The notes: a model not told the origin generated them from the sequence alone. A stretch of 36,026 nucleotides of DNA from Bacteroidota bacterium (GCA_029262835.1 JAJCYQ010000057.1:1-36026); one strand, 5' to 3'. Counted from the first letter of the stretch, positions 1-8,440 are shown. Made by a program: numbers and translations.

Positions 1-21
1 GATCCGAGCAGCCCAGCGACT

Positions 22-1946
22 GCCTCAATCGCACCTGCTGGTATTGAAAGTCGGGTATGCCCACCGCACTTGACACGCCCGTTGTGCCTCAATCGCACCT
101 GCTGGTATTGAAAGTCTCCAGCTCCGTCATGCGGGCCAGCATGGGCGTAAAGCCTCAATCGCACCTGCTGGTATTGAAAGTCGTGGTATCCCCGGTTGAG
201 CACATACATTTTCTCTTGCCTCAATCGCACCTGCTGGTATTGAAAGTCAGGTGACGGTATTGCTGAGAGTTCTTCCGATCTTGCCTCAATCGCACCTGCT
301 GGTATTGAAAGAGTCCGGGAACCCCCCAGACTGTACGGCTATTGCCGCAGCCTCAATCGCACCTGCTGGTATTGAAAGGTAAACCGGGTGCCCTTGCCAA
401 AGGTTTTATGAGACGCCTCAATCGCACCTGCTGGTATTGAAAGTCGTTATTCACGTTCCGCTGGCCAAATCCCAAATGGCCTCAATCGCACCTGCTGGTA
501 TTGAAAGGCCTGTATGCCGACGTGCCGGACGAGGATTATTTCGGCCTCAATCGCACCTGCTGGTATTGAAAGCATGGTGGGAAGAGGCGCTAAGGCGGGA
601 AGAGGTGAAGGCCTCAATCGCACCTGCTGGTATTGAAAGGAGCGTGGCCGTGCGCGAGCGTCACGGAAAAGTTGCGCCTCAATCGCACCTGCTGGTATTG
701 AAAGTGTCGAAGGCTGGCGGCTCTGGCCCGTGGCGCGACTGCCTCAATCGCACCTGCTGGTATTGAAAGGCTTTACCACGCGAGACATCCAGCGGATAGT
801 CGGGAGGCCTCAATCGCACCTGCTGGTATTGAAAGTGATCTTTGCGGTCGGTGGGTGGGGTTTCATCCTCGGCCTCAATCGCACCTGCTGGTATTGAAAG
901 GTCATTCTTGCGGATCTCGAAGCGTTTAGAGCCATTGCCTCAATCGCACCTGCTGGTATTGAAAGTCATTTTCGTACTATGGCTCATGTCGCTGGTGATT
1001 GGCCTCAATCGCACCTGCTGGTATTGAAAGGCTTCTGGAACCTGATGTGACGATACACGCCGTCGTTGCCTCAATCGCACCTGCTGGTATTGAAAGCCAT
1101 ACCACGTGCCGCCATACCACGTGCCGTCCTCCGCCTCAATCGCACCTGCTGGTATTGAAAGTTTGCTTCAGCGCTTTGTTCTCTGGCCGCTTCATCGCCT
1201 CAATCGCACCTGCTGGTATTGAAAGTTTGGAATAGCGTACATCAGCGCCAGTTCAGGATACCGCCTCAATCGCACCTGCTGGTATTGAAAGTTGAGCGTG
1301 TTGCGGATGAGACGGCCACCAGCGTTTGCCTCAATCGCACCTGCTGGTATTGAAAGCTGCACCGGCTTGACACGGGCTATGCTGAGTGGGTCAGCCTCAA
1401 TCGCACCTGCTGGTATTGAAAGGCTGGTGGTGACGCGCGCGTGACGCTGTGGGGAACGAGCCTCAATCGCACCTGCTGGTATTGAAAGTCGTAATGCCCG
1501 ACTATCAAGGCGTAGGAATCGGCAGCCTCAATCGCACCTGCTGGTATTGAAAGGTACGCCGTGCAAATCGCACGCGATGGAAAATGGCCGGCCTCAATCG
1601 CACCTGCTGGTATTGAAAGCCCCGAATACGCCACGTATTCAGAATGGGTCGCTGCTAGCCTCAATCGCACCTGCTGGTATTGAAAGTGGGTCGAGGTCGC
1701 CCGGCGCGGCGCTTTTTCGAAGCCTCAATCGCACCTGCTGGTATTGAAAGCCCTACCAGAGGACGCCCGTCGCATTCTCGGTAAAGAGCCTCAATCGCAC
1801 CTGCTGGTATTGAAAGTACGTGACCGTGCCTTCCGCGTCTACGGTACGCGGGCCTCAATCGCACCTGTTGGTATTGAAAGCCTCTTCGATGGGTGTCCAG
1901 CGGGGAGGGGTAGGCATGCCTCAATCGCACCTGCTGGTATTGAAAG
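22..1946 (+). CRISPR. CRISPR array, 30 repeats, leader-distal part
   Basis: Thirty copies of a 29-nt repeat (begins GCCTCAATCG, ends GGTATTGAAAG) start at 22, 86, 152, 218, 283, 350, 415, 479, 544, 611, 676, 741, 807, 872, 937, 1002, 1068, 1133, 1197, 1263, 1328, 1394, 1460, 1525, 1591, 1658, 1722, 1788, 1852 and 1918. Spacers are 35-38 nt and all different. All copies look identical except the one at 1852, which has C to T at 1868. The repeat can fold with TCAAT/ATTGA and ACC/GGT pairs. The ATTGAAAG end is the usual crRNA 5' handle of type I-B and type III systems, so transcription is probably rightward. The leader and any cas genes would then lie left of the window, where bases 1-21 are a cut spacer. 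A mutated repeat near the right end agrees with that being the old, distal end. The subtype is inferred from the repeat only. Confidence 0.98.
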
Positions 1947-2004
1947 GTTGTATGGGTGCACTCTTATGCACCGAAATGCCACGTACGGCTGATTTCGAGC
2001 CGTG

Positions 2005-2742
2005 TCAAGCACTGCTTCCAAGCGTCGTGTGCAGTTGTGACCTCAGCGAGTCAAAGTTTTCTGCAAAGAGCCGTACGCGGTGTCCGTTGGCACCGGATGG
2101 GTGTGGAAATCCTGAGAGCCACCGATCTGGGTCGATAAGGCGCTCTGCAGTGAGTCGCCGTAGGACCCTCTCAACCGAATTTCCAAAGGGCACGATAACT
2201 GCACTCGGGATTTGCTCGAGTTCACGCACGAGTAATCGGCGAGCGAAGTCCATCAGCAAAGCGGAGCGGTCCGCGTGCGGATTCGTTCCATTATAGTTTC
2301 GAGTCGCCAGAAAAACAGGATACCGAATCGCCGACGTCGTGTGCACGAACGAGCGAGCGGCACCAAATAGCTCTGCCGACGATTGGATACCGAAAAACTG
2401 CGGTAAATTGAGGGCGTCGAGCATTGAGATGAGATTATTTCGCATGCTGCCCGCAAAACTCGCCGTCTGTTTGACCTTGAGACATGCAGTTTCCCAGGAC
2501 ACACCGGCAACAAGTTCATTTCGAACGGTCCGGCTGGCTATCTCCATTTGTGTCCAGCCGGGAGTAATTCCGAGTAGAATCAGCTTCGCATCGGAATTAA
2601 TCGAATCGAATGGTCCGTAGAATACCTTCAGCCGATGTTCCTCAGCGATCTGCAATGCAGGGACAAGGAGATCGGCTTTTTCGTACCGGGCTTTTGGCGG
2701 GAGTGATCGCAGAAAAGGACTGTATTTGCCAAGCATGGACAT
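2005..2742 (-). CDS. Uracil-DNA glycosylase superfamily protein
   Basis: 245 residues. Two motifs place it in the uracil-DNA glycosylase fold: GITPG at 58-62, comparable to the water-activating motif I (GINPG in MUG/TDG), and PHPSGANGHR at 213-222, comparable to the DNA-intercalation motif II (HPS/NPSG). It lacks the GQDPYH of classic Ung, so the base it removes cannot be stated. The ATG at 2742 follows GGAAG; a second ATG two codons on (2736) is also possible. It runs toward the CRISPR array and ends 58 bp from the last repeat. It starts only 17 bp after the stop of the permease gene, so co-transcription is possible. By eye it is less G+C-rich than the permease gene, suggesting acquisition. 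UDG-fold glycosylases that attack modified phage DNA (the Brig1 type) are known, so a defence role is possible but unproven. Confidence 0.75.
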   Translation of the reverse strand: MSMLGKYSPFLRSLPPKARYEKADLLVPALQIAEEHRLKVFYGPFDSINSDAKLILLGITPGWTQMEIASRTVRNELVAGVSWETACLKVKQTASFAGSMRNNLISMLDALNLPQFFGIQSSAELFGAARSFVHTTSAIRYPVFLATRNYNGTNPHADRSALLMDFARRLLVRELEQIPSAVIVPFGNSVERVLRRLTAERLIDPDRWLSGFPHPSGANGHRVRLFAENFDSLRSQLHTTLGSSA

Positions 2743-2759
2743 GGTTTCTTCCGAAGAGC

Positions 2760-5165
2760 CTACTCCGACCTCAGCGCCTTCACAGGCTGGGCGCGGACGG
2801 CGCGCAGGGCCTGGAGACTGACGGTGGCTATCACCACAATGAGGATAATGCCAGCGGCGGCGAGGAAGGGTGCCGGGCCGAGGTCGGTGCGGTAGGCGAA
2901 CGAGTCGAGCCAGCGCGATCCGGTAATCCAGGCGACGGGGGCCGATAGGGCGAAGGCTATGCCGACGAGTAGCGCAAAATCCCGTACGAAGAGCGAGACG
3001 ACGCTCGTGGCCGATGCTCCGAGCACGCGGCGGATGCCGATCTCCTTGGTGCGGCGGGCGACAACCGTGGCGGCGAGACCCACGAGCCCCATGGCACCGA
3101 TCAGGACGGCGAGCAGTGCGCCGATCGATGCCACGTCGGCCGTGCGGCGTTCCTGCCGGTACTGGGCGGCGAGGTCATCGTCCACGAACTGCGGATTGTA
3201 GGCAATGTCGGGGGCCACGCGCTTCCACACGTCGCCAATGGCGGCGATGGTCGCATCTACGTCTGACCCCACGAGCGGCACGATGATGCTGGGCCGGAAC
3301 CCCCCATCAAAATCCGATATGCCGGACGAGAGCAGGCGCGAATTTATGGCCATGACCGCGGGCTGGATGGATTCGTGGAGCGGCGCGTAGTGGAAATCGC
3401 GCACGACGCCCACAATTTCGTGTTCGTCCCACGGGCCGGGGAGCGTCTCGCTGAGCGGATCGGTCCAGCCGTAGGCTTCGACCAGGGCTTCGTTGACCAT
3501 GAAGCCCCGCAGCGTATCGGCCGGCGTGAAGGCCCGGCCCTCGGTTACCGTGAGGCCGAGCGCTGGCACGAAGTCCGCATCTACCAGATTGGCATGGAAA
3601 CGGCGGTAGGAGCCGTCATTGGCCGTGTAGCCGGCCCTGCCCCAGCCCCGCTCGCCGAACAGTGTGGTCGCGGCGGCGACGCGCTCAATGCCCGAGCGGC
3701 CCTCGAGCTCGGAGCCGAGGCGCTCGGCGAGTGCCTGGGTAGCAGTCCAGCCCTGGTTGGTGTTGACGTACATGACCTGGCGGGCATCGAAGCCGAGGTC
3801 TTTCTGTTCCATGTACTGCAGCTGACTGCGCACAATGACGGTGCCGCTGATAAGGATCATGGCGAGCGCAAACTGCACCATGACGAGGGCGCGCCGGGCC
3901 GTGTGGCTGCTGGCTTCGCGGCCGACTTCTCCGCGCAGGCTGCTGACGGCGCTCAGCCGCGAGAGCAGGGCGGCCGGGTAGAGCCCGCCGGCGACGGAAA
4001 GCAGAAGGAACAGCCCGGCTCCGACGCCGAGCGTGAGGGTTGACAGCCCGATGTCGACCACCTGGCCCGTGAGTTCGTTGAACACCGGCGCCAGGAGGTG
4101 GGCCACCGCGAATCCGGCGAGTACGGCAAAGAGCGTGACGAGCATGCTCTCGCCCCAGAAATGGCCAAGCAACTGCGAGCGCGTGGCGCCGGTGGCCTTG
4201 CGGACCCCGATTTCGCGCGCCCGGCTGAAGAGGCGGCTCAGCGAAAGGGTTACATGATTGATGCTCGCCACAGCAAGCAGAAGCCCCGCAATGCCAAGCA
4301 GCAGATACACATACACAGGGTCGGCAACGCTCGCAAGGCCGCGCGGAACGTCCGTGTTCAGGTGGATGTCGGTGAGCGGTTGCAGCCCGAGGGTGAATTC
4401 CACCTCGCGCTCGCCTCCTACCTCCTCGCGCTGGATGATCTGGGCCATGCCGGTCTCGGCACTTTCCGTGTGGGCGCCCGGTCGCAGCTGGGCATAGGTT
4501 TCGGGCGAAACGTTGAACCAGGCCGTCAGAATGCGCTCCGGATAGACAAGCGGGGCGAGGTCGTAGGAGAGCAGCATGTCGAACTGGATCGATGACGTGC
4601 GGCGCGGCGTTTCAACGACGCCGGCAACGGTGACGGTCATGGCCGAATCGGCCAGCGTGAGCGTCAGCGTCTCGCCAAGCCCCGGCGATTCACCGAACCA
4701 GTCGGCCCGCGCCCGCTCGGTGATGACGATATCATGGGGGCCGCGCATGACGGGCGGGGCGGGGCCTTCCAGGACGTCATGGGGGAAAATGTTGAAAAAT
4801 CCCGGATCGACCATCCGGAAATCGGCGAGTTCGCGGCGGGCGCCCCGCTCCAGGTAGCCTCCTTTCGGATCGAACCGCGTCCAGTTTTCCACGGCTGGGA
4901 CATTGGCGAGCACCGTGGGCCCGACGCGTACGGGCGTCGTGGCGTTGAAAAACTGCTGATCGGGACCCCAGTCCTCCTTGACCCACACGCGGTACGTCCG
5001 GTCATGGTCCTCGAAGTGCCGGTCGTAGCTGAGCTCAGAGAGGGAAAAAACCAGCATGAGGACGGCCGCGCCAACGGCTACGGCGAGGCCGCCGATGGTG
5101 ATGGCGGCAAAGCCGGGCCGGCGGCCGAGGCCGCGAAGCGTGGACGTGACAATTTGTCGGAGCAT
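2760..5165 (-). CDS. FtsX/MacB-type ABC transporter permease
   Basis: 801 residues with the architecture of the large FtsX-like permeases common in Bacteroidota and Rhodothermota. There is an N-terminal membrane segment (about 19-43), then a large periplasmic MacB-like domain, three membrane segments from about 284 to 400, a second membrane-periplasm module beginning near 425, and three C-terminal membrane helices from about 680. The conserved cytosolic loop REIGVRKATGAT occurs after the first core, and KEIGIRRVLGAS after the second. Such proteins move or extract substrates at the inner membrane, driven by a separate MacB/LolD-type ATPase; none lies nearby. The frame is open up to 5423, but I place the start at 5165 (MLRQIVTSTLRGLGRRP) because the upstream residues are low-complexity and not membrane-like. 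No Shine-Dalgarno site is visible. Confidence 0.9.
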   Translation of the reverse strand: MLRQIVTSTLRGLGRRPGFAAITIGGLAVAVGAAVLMLVFSLSELSYDRHFEDHDRTYRVWVKEDWGPDQQFFNATTPVRVGPTVLANVPAVENWTRFDPKGGYLERGARRELADFRMVDPGFFNIFPHDVLEGPAPPVMRGPHDIVITERARADWFGESPGLGETLTLTLADSAMTVTVAGVVETPRRTSSIQFDMLLSYDLAPLVYPERILTAWFNVSPETYAQLRPGAHTESAETGMAQIIQREEVGGEREVEFTLGLQPLTDIHLNTDVPRGLASVADPVYVYLLLGIAGLLLAVASINHVTLSLSRLFSRAREIGVRKATGATRSQLLGHFWGESMLVTLFAVLAGFAVAHLLAPVFNELTGQVVDIGLSTLTLGVGAGLFLLLSVAGGLYPAALLSRLSAVSSLRGEVGREASSHTARRALVMVQFALAMILISGTVIVRSQLQYMEQKDLGFDARQVMYVNTNQGWTATQALAERLGSELEGRSGIERVAAATTLFGERGWGRAGYTANDGSYRRFHANLVDADFVPALGLTVTEGRAFTPADTLRGFMVNEALVEAYGWTDPLSETLPGPWDEHEIVGVVRDFHYAPLHESIQPAVMAINSRLLSSGISDFDGGFRPSIIVPLVGSDVDATIAAIGDVWKRVAPDIAYNPQFVDDDLAAQYRQERRTADVASIGALLAVLIGAMGLVGLAATVVARRTKEIGIRRVLGASATSVVSLFVRDFALLVGIAFALSAPVAWITGSRWLDSFAYRTDLGPAPFLAAAGIILIVVIATVSLQALRAVRAQPVKALRSE

Positions 5166-5273
5166 GGAGCGGAAGGGTCTTGGATTATTGTGATTCCGTG
5201 ATGGAGCAACATCCGTGCCGACCGACGGAGTGCGTGCCCGCCGTGCGGTAGAGCACGGCGCGGGGAGCGTAGG

Positions 5274-5289
5274 TGTCCGCTGGCGGACA
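5274..5289. promoter_or_regulatory. Palindromic operator-like site TGTCCGC-TG-GCGGACA
   Basis: A perfect inverted repeat with 7-bp arms and a 2-bp centre lies in the 234-bp gap between the divergent permease (start 5165) and lipoprotein (start 5400). Size and position fit a homodimeric regulator site. No regulator is encoded next to it, so the binding protein is unknown. A GCGGCC/GGCCGC hairpin follows at about 5351-5365. Confidence 0.4.
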
Positions 5290-5399
5290 GTTCCTGTTCG
5301 CTGCCGTTCATCCACGTCAGGCTGCTGTTCGCCCCAAAAGGGGTAACCATGCGGCCGCCGGCCGCGTAATTTTGCGGCGAGATCAAACCACACCTGCAC

Positions 5400-5828
5400 A
5401 TGAATCTGTACATGAATCTGCACCTCAGAATCTTACTCATACTCCTCTCTGCTACGCTCCTTGCTGCCTGTGACAGCGACAGCGACGACGCGGCCCCCGA
5501 CGAAGACGGAGCCGTATTCGTTGTCGAAGTGGAATCGGGCGAGCAGTTCCGCGTGCTGTTGCGCGATGAAGCGCAGATCGCGGAAGCCGAAGCGCTGATC
5601 GGCGCATCGACCCAGAAAATCGTGAATGGCGCGCTGTTGCCGGGCGACGGCGGGTTCAACGCGCCCTGGAGCTGGCATATGGATCCGGACGGTGTGGAGC
5701 TGGCCGACCTTACGATAGAGCTGTGTGACGGCCGCCCTTCCATGGTTGAAGCCGATCTCGATATGTGGTTGAACACTGTGGGCCGGTTCTGTCCGTGGTC
5801 GTCCCGGATTGTGGTGCGCGAAAGATAA
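5400..5828 (+). CDS. BP74-domain-like lipoprotein
   Basis: 142 residues. A lipoprotein signal peptide is clear: a hydrophobic stretch ends in the lipobox LLAAC, with Cys at residue 24, followed by an acidic DSDSDD linker. The mature part carries the pattern of the BP74 N-terminal domain family: EQFRVLLRD, then DGGFNAPWSWHMDP, then VELADLTIELCDGRPS, and GRFCPWSSRIV near the end. The family is named after a Dictyostelium protein, and its bacterial role is not established. Two starts are possible, ATG at 5400 and ATG at 5412; they differ by only four residues before the signal helix. It is divergent from the permease gene and probably monocistronic. Attachment to the outer or inner membrane is inferred from the lipobox. 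Confidence 0.8.
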   Translation: MNLYMNLHLRILLILLSATLLAACDSDSDDAAPDEDGAVFVVEVESGEQFRVLLRDEAQIAEAEALIGASTQKIVNGALLPGDGGFNAPWSWHMDPDGVELADLTIELCDGRPSMVEADLDMWLNTVGRFCPWSSRIVVRER

Positions 5829-5874
5829 ATTTGGAAATGATGTAACCTTTGGGTATCATCACGTAACCTATGAC

Positions 5875-5907
5875 TCCCAATATGGGAATCGTGTGTCACA
5901 TGACACA
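5875..5907. promoter_or_regulatory. Two inverted repeats upstream of the membrane protein/XRE operon
   Basis: TCCCA-ATA-TGGGA lies at 5875-5887 and TGTGTCA-CA-TGACACA at 5892-5907, both perfect. They sit 33-65 bp before the ATG at 5940. They are reasonable operators for the XRE regulator encoded as the second gene of this operon. Autoregulation is inferred. Confidence 0.4.
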
Positions 5908-5939
5908 AGTTACTCGTGAACCTATCCAAAGGATACACA

Positions 5940-6416
5940 ATGTCATCTTCCAACACCGTGTCGACAGCCGACCTGGCTGACCGTCACCGACAATTTTTCG
6001 CGCTCGCCCTGCTCGGCGTGGGCCTCATTTATCTGGCGAAAGCGGCCGAGCAAGTAGCAACCGGCGCCCTGGCCGAGTATCTGGACCACACTATCCTGGT
6101 ACTTGCTGCACTGGTGATTCTAAGCATGATGCCCGCCGTTATCGCGAAGCTTCGTCTGCCGAAGAATCAAAAACTGGTCTATTACAGCGAGGACGGGTAT
6201 GTAGCCCAGCTGCTGAGGCGTGCATTCAAAGCCTCGTGGGCAACGACCTTCATCAGTCTCGTTGTGCTCGAGGTCGTTGCCCGGGATGTGGATACCGATC
6301 TGCCCCCCGTCTTCTTCATCCAGGTGGGGCTCTTCATCATGCTCTCGGTAATGAGCGTCACGTTCCTCGTCCTGAACTGGAGCGCCACGAGAGATGCCAT
6401 GGGGGACGACGCATGA
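5940..6416 (+). CDS. Four-helix membrane protein paired with an XRE regulator
   Basis: 158 residues with four hydrophobic segments: FALALLGVGLIYLA, TILVLAALVILSMMPAVIA, ATTFISLVVLEVVA and VFFIQVGLFIMLSVMSVTFLVL. A loop rich in Lys and Arg lies between helices 2 and 3, and there is a short acidic tail. I choose the ATG at 5940 because AAAGGA ends seven bases before it; a GTG at 5916 would add eight residues. The stop overlaps the start of the next gene in an ATGA, so the two are translationally coupled. Small membrane proteins coupled to a short XRE regulator are a recurrent pair (for example the DUF2975/YozG type), often thought to sense or respond to membrane stress. I do not recognise the exact family, and the function is unknown. 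Confidence 0.8.
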   Translation: MSSSNTVSTADLADRHRQFFALALLGVGLIYLAKAAEQVATGALAEYLDHTILVLAALVILSMMPAVIAKLRLPKNQKLVYYSEDGYVAQLLRRAFKASWATTFISLVVLEVVARDVDTDLPPVFFIQVGLFIMLSVMSVTFLVLNWSATRDAMGDDA

Positions 6417-6631
6417 CGGAGAATATCACGCTTTCGAACCGCATCCGCGTCTTTCGCGCCGAGCACCGCATGAGCCAGGATGATCTGGCCACAGCCATCG
6501 GTGTTTCGCGCAAGACCATCAGCACCATCGAGGTTGGCCGCTTCGTGCCGTCGACCATCATTGCCATGCTCATTGCAGAGCACTTCGGCGTTGCCGTCGA
6601 AGACATCTTTACCATTGAACGCGCCTCCTGA
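6413..6631 (+). CDS. Small XRE-family DNA-binding regulator
   Basis: 72 residues, almost entirely one helix-turn-helix domain: RIRVFRAEHRMSQDDLATAI, then GVSRKTISTIEVGRFVPST, then a hydrophobic helix ending HFGVAVEDIFTIE. This is the YozG-like class of XRE regulators, with no effector domain. The ATG overlaps the stop of the upstream membrane-protein gene (ATGA), which implies coupled translation and probably a functional pair in which the membrane partner modulates the regulator. The inverted repeats at 5875-5907 in front of the operon are candidate binding sites. The next gene begins about 15 bp downstream and may belong to the same transcript. Confidence 0.9.
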   Translation: MTENITLSNRIRVFRAEHRMSQDDLATAIGVSRKTISTIEVGRFVPSTIIAMLIAEHFGVAVEDIFTIERAS

Positions 6632-6646
6632 GGGGGAATATTGACC

Positions 6647-7825
6647 ATGAAATACCTTCTTCTACTGGCGGGCCTCATGCTTGCCGCATCCACTTCTTTC
6701 GGCCAGCAGGCTACGCGCACGGCCGAGCACACCTTGACCTCTGAATCGCTCGCCGGTGAGCGCACGGTTACCGTGCAGCTTCCAGCGTCGTATGCTGCCT
6801 ATGCGGAGACCCGGTTTCCGGTGCTCTACCTGCTTGATGGCGATGCGAACCTCGCGCACGCTGGTCCCGTCGTTGATTTTCTCGCTGAAAATGGGAAAAT
6901 CCCGGAAATGATTATTGTGGCCATCCACACGGGGTCCACGCGCCAACAGGACTTCATGCCGACCGGAGCCGGTCAGGATGGCGCCCAGACGGGGGCGGCG
7001 GCCTTCCTCTCGTTCATGGAGGGCGAACTCATGCCGTTCGTGGACGCCGAGTACCGCACGGCACCGCTCCGTCTCGTCTCGGGGCACTCGCTCGGCGGCC
7101 TGTTCACGACGTGGGCCATGGCGTCGGGGAGCGATCTGGCCGTAGGCTGGCTCGCGCAGAGTCCCTACCTCGTGCCGCCTGTCGGACAAAGCGTGCTCGA
7201 TGCGGTCAGCGCCATGGACTTGTCGCCGGGCGCGGGGTCAGCGTCGGCCAGCGAGGAGACGTTCTACTACGCAAACCTGGGCGATGAGCCGGATATATCG
7301 GCGAATTTCGATGCCCTCGAGGAGCAGCTCTCGGGCGCTGACGCCTCCGCGCTCACGTGGAGCCTCGAGCGGATGCCAGCCGAAGGGCACATGTCAACGC
7401 GGCTCATCGGGCTCTACGACGGCCTGTCTGGATATTTTGAAGGTGTCTGGGGGATGCCCTCGGCGGCGCTCGTCGAAGGCGGCGTAGATGGGCTTGCGGC
7501 GCACGTGGATGGACTCGCCGAGCGGTTTGGCTACGCGGTGCTCTACAGCGAGCAGCCGTTCCAGGAACTCACGCAGCGCTTCCTGCAGCAGCGCGACGTC
7601 GCGTCGGCGCGCGCGGCGGCGGCGCTCTACGTGAAGCACCACGATCCCTCTGTCGTGGCCCACTTCCTCCACGGCGTGGCGCTGGCGTCCTCGGGGCAGC
7701 AGGCCGAGGGCCTGGAAGAGGTGAACCGGGCTATTTCCCTGTATGAGGCCAATCCAGATCCTGACCTCGCGCCCATGTACGCCCAGCTTCAGCAGCTCCG
7801 AAGCCAGCTTGGAGGCGGACAGTGA
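6647..7825 (+). CDS. Secreted esterase-D-like alpha/beta hydrolase with helical-repeat tail
   Basis: 392 residues. A Sec signal peptide (MKYLLLLAGLMLAASTSFG) indicates export. The body matches the putative esterase family of IroE/EstD type: RFPVLYLLDGD, then the nucleophile elbow GHSLGG with Ser148, and a catalytic-His candidate in EGHMS (His248). Residues from about 300 form helical repeats resembling TPRs, such as DPSVVAHFLHGVALASSGQQ. This arrangement is common in Bacteroidota-type periplasmic hydrolases of unknown substrate. The ATG at 6647 is preferred because it opens the signal peptide; a TTG at 6641 lies closer to AGGGGG. The last codon overlaps the next small gene (GTGA). The substrate cannot be predicted; siderophore, sugar and acyl esters are all possible. 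Confidence 0.85.
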   Translation: MKYLLLLAGLMLAASTSFGQQATRTAEHTLTSESLAGERTVTVQLPASYAAYAETRFPVLYLLDGDANLAHAGPVVDFLAENGKIPEMIIVAIHTGSTRQQDFMPTGAGQDGAQTGAAAFLSFMEGELMPFVDAEYRTAPLRLVSGHSLGGLFTTWAMASGSDLAVGWLAQSPYLVPPVGQSVLDAVSAMDLSPGAGSASASEETFYYANLGDEPDISANFDALEEQLSGADASALTWSLERMPAEGHMSTRLIGLYDGLSGYFEGVWGMPSAALVEGGVDGLAAHVDGLAERFGYAVLYSEQPFQELTQRFLQQRDVASARAAAALYVKHHDPSVVAHFLHGVALASSGQQAEGLEEVNRAISLYEANPDPDLAPMYAQLQQLRSQLGGGQ

Positions 7826-7968
7826 AGAGCAAAAACTCCAGACTGGTAGCTTTTGGAGCCGGGCTCGGCATCATTTTCGGGGCGGCCCTCGGTAGCGCCG
7901 CCTCGGGAATGGTGCTAGGGGCGGCGGCAGGCCTCCTGCTGGGCAGGCAGCAAAAACCAACAACTTGA
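7822..7968 (+). CDS. Small glycine-zipper membrane protein (48 aa)
   Basis: A 48-codon frame starts at GTG 7822, overlaps the stop of the hydrolase (GTGA) and ends in TGA at 7966-7968. After a basic start (VKSKNSR) it has two hydrophobic stretches rich in Gly and Ala, with motifs GAGLGIIFGAALG and GAAAGLLLG, then a polar QQKPTT tail. The GxxxG-like spacing is that of glycine-zipper membrane peptides. The overlap, the composition and the short gap to the VOC gene (ATG at 7974) support a real co-translated gene. It may sit in the membrane as a small partner of the hydrolase; the function is unknown. Confidence 0.6.
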   Translation: MKSKNSRLVAFGAGLGIIFGAALGSAASGMVLGAAAGLLLGRQQKPTT

Positions 7969-7973
7969 TTCCT

Positions 7974-8351
7974 ATGCGAATGACACTCGCCTACGTAAAT
8001 ATCTTCGTCTCCAACCTTGACCGTTCTGTTGCCTTCTACCGGGATGTAATCGGTTTGGATCTCATTTTTTCATCTGCTGAGTATCGCTTCGCGTCGTTTT
8101 CGGCTGGTTCTCTACGTGTTGGCCTTGCGGTAGCGGGTAAGGAGCACGAAGATCTGGTTGGCCGTCACACCGGCGTCGGCTTTGAAGTAGCGGATGTAGC
8201 CGAAACGTTCGATCGATTGATTGAACAAGGAGCGACATCCGTCATGGCGCCATCGAGCCAGCCCTGGGGTGGTTTCATGGGCCTTATCTCCGATCCGGAC
8301 GGAAATGTATTTTACCTGGACGAGGAAAAAGGCAAAAGGCCAGATGCATGA
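7974..8351 (+). CDS. VOC-superfamily (glyoxalase/bleomycin-resistance fold) protein
   Basis: 125 residues, a single VOC domain made of two beta-alpha-beta-beta-beta halves. The first half is AYVNIFVSNLDRSVAFYRDVIGLDL and the second begins GVGFEVADVAETFDRLIEQGA, ending in the typical ISDPDGNVFYLDE. The final acidic residues are in the usual metal-ligand position; the first-strand position usually occupied by His is Asn here, so it may not be a true glyoxalase I. Members isomerise, cleave or simply bind small molecules, and the substrate is not predictable. I use the ATG at 7974, five bases after the preceding stop; ATG 7980 is an alternative. It is probably co-transcribed with the hydrolase and the glycine-zipper gene. 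Confidence 0.8.
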   Translation: MRMTLAYVNIFVSNLDRSVAFYRDVIGLDLIFSSAEYRFASFSAGSLRVGLAVAGKEHEDLVGRHTGVGFEVADVAETFDRLIEQGATSVMAPSSQPWGGFMGLISDPDGNVFYLDEEKGKRPDA

Positions 8352-8440
8352 CAGTCAGTCGCTGACGGGCGAGTACGAAGCACCACCAACTACAAATGAC
8401 GATATTGGGCGGAGACAGCGTGTGCAAATCTCCAAACATT

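Noticed and set aside
247-282. Spacer ending TCTTCCGATCT, the same as the end of a common sequencing adapter
   Set aside because: Eleven matching bases can arise by chance. The spacer has normal length and sits between intact repeats, so I do not treat it as contamination.
57-2296. Many open frames with PQSHLLVLK or SIAPAGIE repeats
   Set aside because: These are translations of the CRISPR repeats in several frames; there is no protein-coding signal.
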